Of a DNA stretch of 64,000 nucleotides, positions 22,324-33,931 are shown one piece after another. Location: positions 29,610,681 through 29,674,680 of the forward strand of contig OX422210.1 in NCBI GenBank assembly GCA_949130495.1, given 5' to 3'. The notes beneath the pieces are model-generated. The model worked only from the letters and a program-made list of their open reading frames with translations, was not told where the DNA came from and did not search any database. The position numbers were made by a program, and so were the translations under genes. The first letter of the stretch is position 1, and every line of letters starts with the position of its first letter. Origin of the DNA: Sambucus nigra (Eukaryota; Streptophyta; Magnoliopsida; Dipsacales; Adoxaceae).

Positions 22324-23204
22324 GTCGACGTTTTTCGCTCTCTTTTGAAATCTCTAGGGTAAAATTGCTAGTGGTTAACACACAAGCATAATCCAGCTAG
22401 TACATGAAGTAAAAATATATATAAAAATCAAAACTGATTAAATTGAAGTACAATTAATGTTTAGTCCTTAGGAGCTAATTATATTTTGCAAGTAGTTCAC
22501 CTTATTTTATATTTTGGAAAAATGCCCTGCTTCTTTCTTTGATAAGTTTTTCTTAAAGTCTACTATAAGAGAAAAAAAATTTGTGAGTGTTTTATGTGGT
22601 AGAAAAAAAGATCAGATCTTCCACAAATAGTATTTCTAAAAAAGTATATGAATCTCATTTACTATTAACATCAAATTCCTAACATAATGATAGAGCGATA
22701 AGAGAGGATTCAAGCTTTGGATATATTGTCCATTCTATATATAACAGTTATTAATATCTAATTCTATGTGGTGAGATTACCTAAAGTATTGAATTATCAT
22801 TTAAATTGCGTGAAAACTACCATTAGAACATACAATACTACTTATAAACACATGACCAAATAAAAATATAAAAACACCCGAAGGGATTTAAAGCCAAGTG
22901 AAAGTTCTAGAGTGTAAAAAGGGATAGAGGGATAATGATTTTTGAACATGAATTATAAATATTGACACCTTGAATTGTACTATCAAAAATGTGCGTTGAA
23001 AATTGATTTATTCGGTTCCAAATTAAAAGTTCACTCTTCATTTTGAGTTTGTTTCAAATTAAGGGTTCATTTTCCTTTTTTGGACATAATGAACCATTCA
23101 AGTTCCACAATTGTGAACAATAGTTAACCACCACCGTTGATTTAGTGTTTCCTTAATCTAAACAAAATAAATATATGAACTCTTAATTTGGGACGGACAA
23201 AATA

Positions 23205-23245
<41 letters not shown>

Positions 23246-23325
23246 TATATATATCAATTTGTTTTATTATTGAAGTCAAACGTTGTCTTGTAAGTAATAA
23301 GAATTAAAGTACTCAATGCTAAATG
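22324..23325. promoter_or_regulatory. Upstream region of TAXIMIN-like gene, copy I
   Basis: Non-coding sequence between the gene start and the copia element. On the minus strand a TATATATA lies at about 22423-22416, some 93 nt before the ATG. Two tiny upstream frames (ATG-TAC-TAG, and ATG-CTT plus two codons and TAA) sit between them. A (TA)n run lies at about 23203-23255. Compared with the other copies, an 830-bp segment is missing at about 22600. Confidence 0.4.
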
Positions 23326-23330
23326 GGAAG

Positions 23331-24257
23331 AAATAGAACAAGAAAACTATAGAGATTTTTTATTCTTGGTTTTATTCTCTTCTCTTTCTTTATACTAAAG
23401 AAACACTTTAATTCAAATGGCACGGATAAGTAACAGATAAGTAACATATTCAAATACAAATGGCAGGTACAAATGTGGAGAGAAATAACGCACACAGGTG
23501 CTGTTATGATACGCTGAAGTTGTCCCCCTCAAGTTGAAGGTGGTGTGGAAAAAACCTTCAACTTGTCTCGCAAAAACTAAAAGAGATGACATCGAGCAAC
23601 TTTGTCCCGAACAAATATGTAGATATTGAAGTCTTCGGTGGAAATCGGACGACGACGGCAGCTAGTTCGTCGGCATAACTCTTTACACGCTGAAGATATT
23701 GAGAAACCGTTAGGTCATATGAATGGTGAGAATGCGGGTGTTGGACGGAGAGGCTAAAGCTGCCGTCAGCGCATCCCACACCTCCTTAGAGGTTATGAGT
23801 CCAACTACCAATGGAATCACATCATCAGAATGGGAGGAACGAATTGTGCTAAGAAGGAATTAATTGAGTTTTCCAGAAAAGATAGTTGGTGTAGTTGAGT
23901 TTTAATGAGATGAAATGATGGGCACTGTTAAAAGAGGAAGATAGAATAGGTGATGGGTTGGGAGAGTCTTTAGCAGTGGAGGGAGAGATCCCAGACGTTG
24001 TTGAACCCTCAGTCATGATGGGGAAAAAACTGAGGCTCTGAAACCAAAATAGAACAAGAAAACTAAAGAGATTTTTTATTCTTGGTTTTATTCTCCTCTT
24101 TCTTTACACAGGCAAAAGGATATATTTATAAGGACTCTACCAGGCTATTAGTTACACGGATAAGTAACAGATTCAAATTCAAACGGCAGCTACAAATGTG
24201 GAGAGAAATAAGGCACACGTGTGCTGTTATGATATGCTGTTAGGATAGGAGTTAATA
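23331..24257 (-). mobile_element. Ale-like copia element, copy I, internally deleted
   Basis: Left LTR starts 23331; right LTR is 24047-24257. The target duplication GGAAG is at 23326-23330 and 24258-24262. Only a fragment of the RNase H end (about 23534-23615), fused directly to gag (about 23615-23900), and the gag start (about 24018) remain. The primer-binding site is at 24035-24046 (minus TGGTTTCAGAGC, one mismatch to initiator tRNA-Met). The left LTR has also lost its last bases (deletion near 23516). It cannot encode any enzyme. Confidence 0.9.
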
Positions 24258-24262
24258 GGAAG

Positions 24263-25164
24263 AATCATAATTATGGTATTTTCTTTGATTTTAAAATTAA
24301 AAATTATCAAATAAACATCAGGAGCCATTTTTATATATACATATTTTCATTATCATATATTTTAATTTTAATTTTGATTTTTATGGGTCAAAAAAATGAA
24401 AAAAAAAGGTAACATGGTCAATATGTTATTAGTAGCGGTTTGACTATCGAAAATTTGGAAGTGGGGATGAAACATAGATTGAATAAAAAAAAAATAGATT
24501 AACACAAAAACACCTCAAAAATTGTGGCAAAAACAAAATAACCCATTTTTTTCAATTCTTTTTGATCAAGACAGGTAGGCCATTCCATGCTTTCAAACAC
24601 AATCAATGAACCATTATATATATATAAAAAAAACATAAACAGTACAAAACCCCAAGCCCTTTACCAGTTTATCATAATAGAATCATGTAGAAAGAAAATT
24701 TCAATTTTAACAACCACCCTTATTTACTGTACGATTCTCATACAATTTGTGTACCACCAATTTCCATTAGTTAGTAATTAAAATTGGTTTACCCTTTGTA
24801 ATTTAAAAGTTTATTTCATAAAAAACCATTGAGTAAACATCAAGAAAAACCAAACATGCACAAGGAAGAAAAAGTAAAAAACAATCATAATGAAATATAA
24901 AGATGGAGTTAACAAAGACTAGTACCTTATTCTTGATTTGTTGATACGAAGTTGTTGCTTGATTATTAGAAGTTAACGTGAGAAGAAATGTGAAGAGGTA
25001 CTTATAAATAATTTCATTTAGAGGCTTTTGAGAGGAAACTTAATGGGGAAGATACGAAGGGTTTCAATCTTTATTACAAAACCCATTTATGGAATGGTGT
25101 TTTATTATTATATCATCACGGACACTAAAACGTTAAATTGAGAAAATTGAGAAGCAACAACACC
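24263..25164. repeat. Spacer T, copy I (spacer S deleted)
   Basis: After 13 bases of S the sequence jumps to T at about 24276, so some 630 bp present at 35582-36208 are missing. T is non-coding. On the minus strand, 25015-24925 looks like a core promoter (TTATAAGTACC near 25008) followed by a leader and a possible splice donor (AAG-GTACTAG). This is conserved in copies II and IV, but no gene follows that I can recognise. Confidence 0.55.
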
Positions 25165-26655
25165 AATATGTTTAAAACCAATTATGCTTGAGGGGGAACC
25201 AATTATGCTTGAGGGGGAACTATGTAACTTATATTGTCTTGGTTGACAAGAACTAGGGGAAGTTCAAAGTCTCTGACTACTTATTCAGATGTAGTTAGTC
25301 TTCACTTTTCATTCTTCGGGGGGGTGGGGTGGTGTAGGGTTGTTGGAAATGGTTATTTAATGAACATGTCAGGGGCAACTTCGTTGCCAAATTCAGGTGG
25401 GAGACACATTCCAAATTTAGTAGTACCACCTAAAAATATGTTCTCTAATTTGAGGAGAACAATTTGGTATAGTCACATGTCAAAAACCAGTAAGTATTGA
25501 ATGAGACAATTGTCTTTAAAGATACTCACTTGAGTTAATAAAAAAAAGAAAACTTTGTATAATAACACCTTGTCTCACATAAGAAAAATAATTAAACCTG
25601 AAGAGTTAATATACTCCTGGATGGGCACTCCTTGGTTGGACCAAAGGAACCCCACTTTTATGGAGTGGAGATAACTTACGTTTGCGTGCAGGCCGCTGCC
25701 TATCGTGTGGACCAACTCCACTAGGGCGTGCTCGAGCCTAGCCTTGAACCTCAATGGATTATTTGATTTATTTGCAAAATTTCATTTATAATTTCTAGTT
25801 CGGATTAACCCCAACCCATGATAGAAATGTGTTTGAGCATTTACTGAGTCAGATTGGCTCATTTACAAAATGGGTCGAGTTTTATTTTACTGGGCTTTTG
25901 AAATTGGTTGAAAATTATTGGTCATAAGGACAAAAGCCATGTCAAATCGTGATTTTATTTTTTTTGACGGTCTGTTCGTTGAAAACCACACTAAACAGAC
26001 AATGTGACTGTTTAAATGGTCACGATAAAGTCTGTAAAAGTCCTTAGGCCTACCATAAATCCTCACATAATTTTTTTGACTTTTTCTGTCCCTACGACGA
26101 CTACAATTGTTTTTTTCATAGGGACAAAAAATCTATTCTATTTTATGAGACAATAGCTCACAACATTGCGCACCATGAAGGGAGCAAAATGTTTTAAGAA
26201 TACAACATGAATTCACAGGGTTAGGAGTATTTGTCTATACTCAATTTTGACATTGTATAAAAGAATTTGTAGATTTTTTTATTATTGTTCATACATTTTG
26301 TTTTTATATCCAGAATAACAATTATTTTTTAAGGATAAAAACTTGTTCAACCATAAAGAAATTGACACTACACAGTAAAGCCTACTTTTTAATGTGAAGT
26401 CCAAGAAAGAATACGTGATTCAAAATTATAGAAGGGACACGTAAATTTTTTTACGAATTTTGCTCTTGATGAGTCTGTACCATTTCAACATTGATTGACT
26501 CTTGCAATGACCATTTTATTTTTGAAAATGAGGATATTCTATGAGGTTAAGTAGCATTCTCTTTTATAAAAGGTAATACCAAATTAAAATTCCTTTTGTT
26601 CAAAAACCTACTACATATCTATCTTCAAGTCTACAATGAACAAGGTTTAGCATAT
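25165..26655. repeat. Spacer Q, copy I, unidentified
   Basis: Shared with about 42165-43594 and 53357-54818. A frame at 25234-25500 recurs with similar residues at 42209-42472, but a G-run length change breaks it in copy III, so coding is unlikely. The position next to an old copia remnant suggests the 3' part of that retroelement; this is a guess. A 21-bp tandem duplication (AACCAATTATGCTTGAGGGG motif) at about 25176-25219 marks the join with T. Confidence 0.5.
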
Positions 26656-26744
26656 ATAACAGAAACACCATATGTTTAAAACGACTACAATGAAAAATTA
26701 ATGGTTATTTACATTTTGGATGGCATTTGTTCTTGTGTTTTGTC

Positions 26745-26746
<2 letters not shown>
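26656..26746. repeat. Unit flank, copy II
   Basis: Same conserved flank as at 20751 and 54825, immediately left of the pure TA run. Confidence 0.75.

Positions 26747-26832
<86 letters not shown>
26747..26832. repeat. (TA)43 microsatellite, MITE absent
   Basis: Eighty-six bases of uninterrupted TA. In copies I, III and IV a 370-385 bp MITE lies between two TA runs at this site. Here the runs are continuous. Confidence 0.95.
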
Positions 26833-26835
<3 letters not shown>

Positions 26836-27438
26836 TTGAGTGAGTGTTGGTGACATATAGTTACTTGAGTGTTGGTGACAGATAGTTTCAGAAATATGCA
26901 TAATTTAATTTTACAGCTATACAAATTTATTTTTAGAAGAACATTTGATTGGTATAAAGGTCATTTTCAAATCCAAATATAATAAACATTAAATAATTAG
27001 TTTTTTTTCAACCTTTTTATTTAAAGAATATCTTATGCTTTGATGATACATCCAAGTTACACAAGGAACAATAGTTATACTATTTTTACATACTCAAAGA
27101 AAGTACGTGGTGAAGTTTTAATTGACAAAAGTTTATTGAAAAAATATGAGGGAAAGGACTGAAATGAACATGCTATTCACTTTTTACTTCACTTACAATT
27201 ATCCAATTAACCTAAACAAAGTATGATAAGAAAAAAAATAAAGAAGTTTCTACGATGATTTTTCAATCTTCTTATCAATCATATAAAGCTCATTCAATAA
27301 CACCATTGTCACACCATTTGATACTATGAGAATAAATTTTTTTGTAACCGACTAACATAAAGGAAAGAAAGCTACTTGAAAATGAGTATAGATAATACTA
27401 GTAGTAGTAGTTGTAGTAGTAGTAATAAAATAATAAAT
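26833..27438. other. 3' flank of TAXIMIN-like gene, copy II
   Basis: Paralogous to 21267-21857, non-coding. A short ACTTGAGTGAGTGTTGGTGAC duplication is visible near 26833-26880. A TAG/TTG trinucleotide tract lies near 27398-27424. Confidence 0.55.
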
Positions 27439-27903
27439 CTAACAAGGGACACATGCGATGAACCACCGCATGACGTGAATAGGTGCCTTGATTATCTCTA
27501 AAGCCCAGTCCCCTACCACCGTAATGCACGAGTCAGGCGGGAATACAAGAATCGTCAATGCCCTGCGCATACATACATATATTACACACAAACATTTATA
27601 TAAAGTAATTCTAAGTTGTCCCAATATAGCGTCACGATATTGTTGGTGGTTGTGTCGACAAAATAAGATGTATTATTTTTTCAATTGTTGTATCAGTAAA
27701 ACTGTGTCCTCGTACAATGATGGAATATAATAAAGAACATTTCACTAAGTTTCATATGTAATCAAATAACTAGAGAGAGGTGGAGAGACTGACCATGCGA
27801 TCCAGATGATGACGCCGAACATGGAGACGTGGATGGCAACGAATGCGAAAGGCAAACCCAAGAGAAAACCCAAAGGCTTACAAACTCCGTCCTCAGTACA
27901 CAT
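27439..27903 (-). CDS. TAX-like: TAXIMIN-like small peptide gene, copy II (two exons)
   Basis: Exon 1 is 27903-27794 and exon 2 is 27562-27439, with an intron GT (27793) to AG of 231 bp. The 77-residue product is intact. Differences from copy I include F-V-A for F-F-A near residue 22, Pro for Ser at 46, and Ala for Ser at 73. The donor context is GTCAGT. The same lone internal Cys (residue 49) and terminal Cys pair (74, 77) are present. Upstream, the two mini upstream frames and a TATA-like stretch are conserved. Most similar to copy IV. Confidence 0.7.
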
Positions 27904-29718
27904 GTCGACGTTCTTCGCTCTCTTTTGAAATCTCTAGAGTAAAATTGCTAGTGGTTAACACGCAAGCATAATCCAGCTAGTACATGAAGTAAAAATATAT
28001 ATAAAAATCAAAACTGATTAAATTTAAGTACAATTAATGTTTAGTCCTTAGGAGCTAATTATATTTTGCATTTAGTTCACCTTATTTTACGTTTCGCAAA
28101 AATGCCCTGACTATTTCTTTGATAATTTTTTCTTAAAGTCTAGTATAAGAGAAAAATATTTGTGAGTGTTTTATGTGGTAAGAGATTTTTTGGAAAAAAA
28201 TAATTTTTTTAGACTAAAGGTTAATTAAAAAATTGTCGAGGGACTTTTCTTCGAATAAAGAGAAGTAACAATTTGAACTAAAATATAAGTTTTAACATAA
28301 TTAATATATTAAGGTGTGCTTCCAGTTTTGTATGTCCTTTTTTGTTTAGTGATTAGAGTTGTAGTACTATAGTCAAGTCTGCAGCAAACAACATCCCTTA
28401 TAAAATATCTTTGTTCTAAATAAGGCTTCTCTTTTGGAAAAAAAAAACTCTCTAGAAATAGAAAAATAAGCAAAAACCGCTGTGAACCACAATAATAAGA
28501 CCTTTTATTTTTTATATGGAAAATACCAATACATAAAAAACAGTGCGGTAAAACAATACGCTAGTGTTAAAAATTGTAATTATATTGACAACGTGCAAAT
28601 AAGAATCAGTAGATGGGCAGAACATTTGTGTCGTTGCGCATGATGAGGTATTTTGCTAAATATTATTGAAGGAAACAATTCCAAAATAGAAATACATATA
28701 TACAAAGAAACTATACTTTACATAGAAGATTAATATAAAATATGTTTCTTTCTCCATGATAATAAAGTCGGCGGTGACGATAAAATAAGAAAATGTGATA
28801 TTCTTACACAAATAATAATTCTCAAAAAGATTATGGACAATAAAATAGGAAAATAGTTTGTAAAAAACCCCAAAATTTTAATCTTAATAACAAATCTTCC
28901 ACTCGTTCAAGACTACGAAAATTTTCGTAATTTTTTTTACCTTTTCGTTAGTGCTTATAAGAGCCTTGGGGGGGGGGGGGGGGGTCTCCTAATTTCTAAT
29001 AAAATTGTATTAAAAAAAAAAGATCAGATCTTCCACAAATAGTATTTCTAAAAAATAATATGAATCTCATTTACTATTAACATCAAATTCCTAACAGAAT
29101 GATAGAGCGATAAGAGAGGATTCAAGCTTTGGATGTATTGTCCATTCTATATATAACAGTTATTAATATCTAATTCTATGTGGTGAGATTACCTAGAGTA
29201 TTGTACTATCGTTTAAATTGCGTGCAAACTACCATTAAAACATACAATACTACTTATAAACACATGACCAAATAAAAATGTAAAAACACCCGAATGGATT
29301 TAAAGCCAAGTGAAAGTTCTAGAGTGTAAAAAGGGATAGAGGGATAATGATTTTTGAACATCAATTATAAATATTGACACCTTGAATTGTACTATAAAAA
29401 ATGTGCGTTGAAAATTGATTTATTCCGTTCCAAATTAAAAGTTCACTCTTCGTTTTGAGTTTGTTTCAAATTAAGGGTTCATTTTCCTTTTTTTGGACAT
29501 AATGAACCAATCATGTTCCACAATTGTGAACAATAGTTAACCACCGCCGTTGATTGAGTGTTTCCTTAATCTATACAAAATAAATATATGAACACTTAAT
29601 TTAGGACGGACAAAATATGAGCTATATATATATATATATATATATTTCAATTTGTTTTATTATTGAAGTCAAACGTTGTCTTGTAAGTAATAAGAATTAA
29701 ATTACTCAATGCTAAATG
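27904..29718. other. Upstream region of TAXIMIN-like gene, copy II
   Basis: Non-coding. It holds the 830-bp segment (about 28181-29012) that copy I lacks, with a 17-base G run at about 28968-28984 near its right end. The rest matches copies I, III and IV. A short TA run lies near 29621-29645. Confidence 0.55.
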
Positions 29719-29723
29719 GGAAG

Positions 29724-29916
29724 AAATAGAACAAGAAAACTATAGAGATTTTTTATTCCTAGTTTTATTCCCTTCTCTTTCATTATACTAAAGAAATACT
29801 TTAATTCAAATGGCACGGATAAGTAACAGATTCAATTACAAATGGCAGCTACAAATGTGGAGAGAAATAATGCACACAGGTGCTGTTATGATACGCTGTT
29901 AGGATAGGTGTTAATA
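29724..29916 (-). repeat. 3' LTR of copia element, copy II
   Basis: 193 bp, bounded by GGAAG on the left and by the polypurine tract (minus TTGAGGGGGCC) on the right. Matches 35353-35563 apart from indels near 29785. Confidence 0.9.
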
Positions 29917-29923
29917 GGCCCCC

Positions 29924-30811
29924 TCAAGTTGAAGGTGGTGTGGAAAAAACCTTCAATTTGTCACGCAAAAACTGAAAGTTATGAGATGACAGTCCCTTGG
30001 TCATAAGGTCAGCAACTTGCAAATCAGTGGGAATAAACTTTACATGAATATCACATCGAGCAACTTTGTCCCGAACAAAATGGAAATCGATCTCAACATG
30101 TTTTGTACGAGCATGAAAGATTGGGTTTGCGTAGAAATACATAGCACCAATGTTATCGCACCATAAGGTGGGAGCATTGTGAAGACAAATACCGAGCTTA
30201 AAAAATAATGACTGAAGCCACGTGATTTCGGCAGCTGCATCGGCAAGAGCTTTGTACTCGGACTCGGTGGAGGAACGAGCAACGGTGCGTTGCTGACGAG
30301 ATGCCCACGAGATAAGATTGGAGCCGATATAGATTGCATAACTGCCGGTGGATTTGCGATCGTCTACACAACCCGCCCAATCAGAGTCGGAATAAGCTTG
30401 TAATTCACAACTGGGTGATTTTGAGATGAGAAGACCATGTGAGATAGTGTGCTTTAGATAGTGGAGAATTCGTTTTACAGCTATCCAATGGGCTTCGGTG
30501 GGACTATGCATAAACTGACACACTTTGTTTACCGAATAATCTAAGTCGGGACGAGTTAAGGTAACATATTGTAAGGCCCCAACAACTTGGCGAAACTTGG
30601 TTGGATCTGGGAATGGAGAACTACCACACTTGGATAATTTATCCGAAGAGGAAATTGGTGTTTGGACAGGCTTGGAATTGCTCATGCCTGTTTTCTTAAG
30701 AAGATCCGTGATATACTGACTTTTGGAAGAGCACGAGTCCAGAGGGATGAGGAATGACAGAAATACCCAAAAAACAATGAAGTTGGCCGAGATCCTTGAT
30801 TGAGAATTCAC
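29924..30811 (-). pseudogene. Copia RT C-terminus and RNase H, copy II
   Basis: Clear copia motifs: T-R-P-D-L-D-Y-S-V-N (residue about 88), Y-S-D-S-D-W-A-G-C near 140, D-R-K-S-T-G, S-S-T-E-S-E-Y-K-A-L near 180, L-W-C-D-N near 215 and H-V-E-I-D-F-H-F near 237, ending T-K-G-L-S plus a short tail. The catalytic Y-V-D-D lies further upstream at 30881-30870 in another frame, so a frameshift separates them near 30750. Confidence 0.93.
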
Positions 30812-32285
30812 TGCCCATGGTCTGAATTAGAGATTGAATACGAGTAGCATTATTTCCAGTGATTAGGAGGTCGTCAACATAAATCAGGACATATATTTTT
30901 ATATCATGATTGTTGTAGATGAAAAGAGAGGAATCTGTCCTTGAAGCAACAAAGTCATGCTTGAGTAGAAATTGAGATGGACGATAAAACTATGCACGCG
31001 GCGCTTGTTTTAGACCATAGAGAGAGCGGTGAGGCTTACAAACATGTTGAGGTAGAGAGGGATCTTCAAAACCTGGGGATTGAATCATATAGACCTCTTC
31101 AGTAAGAACACCATGAAGGAACGCGTTGTTGATGTCAAGTTGTCGAATGGACCAATTGTGAGACATGGCAATAGCAAGGACGGCACGGATGGTCGTATGT
31201 TTGACGACATGGATGAATATTTCTACATAATCAAGGCCTTGTTGTTGGTGAAATCCTTTTGCGACCAAACGTGCTTTGTAGCGCTCCAATTTACAGTCTG
31301 CTTTTCGCTTAATTCGGTACACCTATTTACATCCCACAATGTTCATATGAGGTGTCCGAGGGACAAGAGACCATGTTTTATTACATAAAAGAGCATTGAT
31401 GTCATCAACCATGGCGCGATACCATTCAGGATATTGATTTGCAGTGGAAAAACCGGTTGGTTCATCATTTGTGGTAGCAGTGCATAGTGACTCATTTGCG
31501 GTTGGTGTTGTCATGTGTCGGAGAGTAATGGCATGCGTTCGGGGCTGCTGAGCAGGTACTGAGGAAAGAAGATCAACCACAAGGGAAATACCATCCGGAT
31601 TGTGGAGAGAATTTGTGTGAGAGGGGTGTAGTAATGAATTATGGGATATGGGTGGTGAGGTACGAACATGCGATATGGGCGGTGTTACGAGAGGTGAGGT
31701 TGATGGAGACACAATAGGATCTCGTGAGGATGATAACGTTAGAGTGGCAGTAAGTTGAGGACTCATGGGTAGTGGTGGTATAGTGGGTGAAATGGGATTT
31801 TGTGGTTGCTTAGATGAATGAGGAGATATAGGAATGGAGGTTGGAAGTTGGACAGTGGATGGAACAGTTGGTGGTGAAACACTGCTTGAAATGGTATTTT
31901 GTGGTTGCTTGGATGAATTACTAGTAGGACCTAGTATGGGCAGGTACACAGTGGATGGGACGAATGCCCTAGGTTTGGTAGGAGTTGAAGTGGGTGGAGG
32001 ACCCAAAATGGAAGGTCCTGAAAATGGGTATGTGTGTTCATCAAACCTTACATGGCGGGCAATATATAACCCGTTTTTGGTAGTATCGAGACAACGATAC
32101 TCGAGATGAGATGAACTGTACCCCAAAAATACACACGGAGTAGAACGAAAAGACATCTTGTGCGCATTGTAGGGTCGAAGGTAAGGAAAACATAAGCACC
32201 CAAAAACCTTTAAAAACATATAATTTGGAGACGTGCCAAAAATACATTGAAATGGTGAAATTCCGCGAGACACCGGAGAGGGCAT
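30812..32285 (-). pseudogene. Copia integrase C-terminus and reverse transcriptase, copy II
   Basis: 32285-31323 encodes the integrase C-terminal region (F-G-C-L-C-F-P-Y, C-V-F-L-G-Y-S), a Pro/Ser/Thr-rich linker and the RT start (W-Y-R-A-M-V-D-D). A stop follows G-C-K at about 31323, where copy IV still has Trp. 31322-30990 continues RT ([25 protein letters not shown]) to a TAG shared with copy IV. The Y-V-D-D is at 30881-30870. Confidence 0.9.
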
Positions 32286-33162
32286 CCGATTTATTAAGTA
32301 TACGGAGGTTTCAAATGCAAAGTGTCAATATTTTTGCGGAACGCAGGCTTGCGCAAGAAGGGTAAGTCCCGTTTAAATAATATGTCTATGTCGGCGTTCA
32401 AACCGAGCCATTTGGTTCATGTGTGTGCGGACAAGATAAGCGATGAGTAATGCCCTTAGAATCAAAAAAATTATTTAATGAGCGATACTCACCACCCCAA
32501 CCGGTTTGAGCAACTTTAGTTTAGGTATTAAACTAACGTTCAACATGAATTTGGAATTTATTAAAAATTGAGAGTGCATCTAATTTTTGCACCATGGGAT
32601 AAAACCAAATAAACTTGGAATAATCATCAACAAAAATAATAAAATAACGATGACCGTCACTTGACATCATTGGGGAGGGACCCCATACATCACTAAAAAT
32701 AAGAGATGAAAGAAAAGAACCACGGGGAGGGGTAAGTGGGAGAGACAATCTAGAAGACTTTCCAAGTTGATAAGCCGTACATATATTATTGAGACGCAAA
32801 GAGAGACATGGCAAGTTGTTTTTATTGATAATCTGACCTAATACGCGATGCCAGCATTCCGGTGAAGCACGCTCAGCTAAAGAAGCGGACGTAGAGTGAA
32901 TGGGTGTCGATGCTTGAAAGGAGTACAATCCATCTTTACTCGACCCGGAAAGGAGAGTTTTCCGTGTTGCCTGATCCTTTACAAAAAAATAAATTATTAT
33001 CTTGAGCAAATTTTGGAACAGCGAGAAGAGGTTTTGTAATTTCAGGAAAATATAAAACATCAGATAATTTAAAATGAGTAGTTGGAGATTGAATATTTGA
33101 GGAACCAATGCTAGAAATGTGCAAGCCCTTACCATTACCCACATGGAGTTGTTCAGTACCAT
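32286..33162 (-). pseudogene. Copia GAG-pre-integrase and integrase core, copy II
   Basis: 33162-32533 carries W-H-R-V-L-G-Q (family W-H-R-R-L-G-H), a C-x-A-Y-Q-L-G-K zinc-finger remnant, S-D-V-W-G-P-S with the first catalytic Asp, and F-V-D-D-Y-S-K-F-I-W. The central part to 32286 is out of frame with stops. Zinc-finger residues are partly changed, in line with long inactivity. Confidence 0.88.
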
Positions 33163-33229
33163 GATAGTCAGTAGGTTGGGAAAGTGCGGTAAAGTCTAGA
33201 GTAACATGGTGAGTGGCACCTGTGTCGGG

Positions 33230-33923
33230 AAATCAATTGAGTTGTGGCGATCCCTGTGAATAGGCTGTCAAATGGGCATGAGGGTTGATGGTGTGAGTGT
33301 ACCGATGATAGCATGTAGCAGCAGTGTGATGAAGCCCATTACAGATTTGGCTGGCATGGTTCATAACATCTGTTTCCATAGCGCGCACGAGCACGAGAAC
33401 CACAGTTGAAACGACCCCGACCACAACCACGGTTGGATGGACCATTGTGGCGATCAATATTAGACTCTCCATGATGGATAAGATGAGGTGTAGGTGGGGA
33501 TGAATTTGTGGTACTTATTGAAGAAATGTTGTGAGATGACAGTGTGTTGGAGTGAAGGAACTCTTGGCTGAGGAGTAGGCCATGTAACTCAGAGAATGAG
33601 ACGGGTTCTGCACGAGCAGCTAACCAAGTCGTTGAAATCAGAATGAAGAACTTTAAATATGTAGATATTGAAGTCTTCGGTGGAAATCGGACGACGACAT
33701 AACTCTTTACACGCTGAAGATATTGAGAAACCGTTAGGTCCCCCTGGCTTAAGTTTTGTAAGTTCATATGAATGGTGAGAATGCGGGTGTTGGACGGAGA
33801 GGCTAAAGCTGCCGTCAGCGCATCCCACACCTCCTTAGAGGTTACGAGTCCAACTACCAATGGAATCACATCATCAGAATGGGAGGAACGAATTGTGCTA
33901 AGAAGGAATTAATTGAGTTTTCC
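33230..33923 (-). pseudogene. Copia gag C-terminal part with zinc knuckle, copy II
   Basis: 33869-33339 encodes UBN2-type gag motifs (S-K-E-V-W-D-A-L-T near residue 11, S-Q-Y-L-Q-R-V-K-S, E-L-H-G-L-L-L-S-Q-E). A CCHC knuckle (C-x2-C-x4-H-x4-C) is read in the frame 33472-33233. A roughly 130-bp deletion between two GGAATT repeats, relative to copy III, removed the segment joining this to the N-terminus. Confidence 0.85.
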
Positions 33924-33931
33924 AGAAAAGA

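Noticed and set aside
24587..24781. 64-codon frame in spacer T recurring at 63432
   Set aside because: Disrupted in copies 0 and II by indels in A runs, so not conserved as protein.
25234..25500. Frame in spacer Q with similar residues in copy II
   Set aside because: Similarity at protein level only mirrors the DNA similarity of the duplicated units; copy III breaks it in a G run and no known domain is visible.
26698..26901. Open frame of repeated Tyr-Ile residues
   Set aside because: It is translation of the (TA)n microsatellite; similar frames at 20654, 43565, 54865 and 55213 have the same cause.
31834..32109. Plus-strand frame opposite the copia Pro/Ser linker, recurring at 60438
   Set aside because: Antisense of the copia linker; recurrence only reflects the duplicated element.
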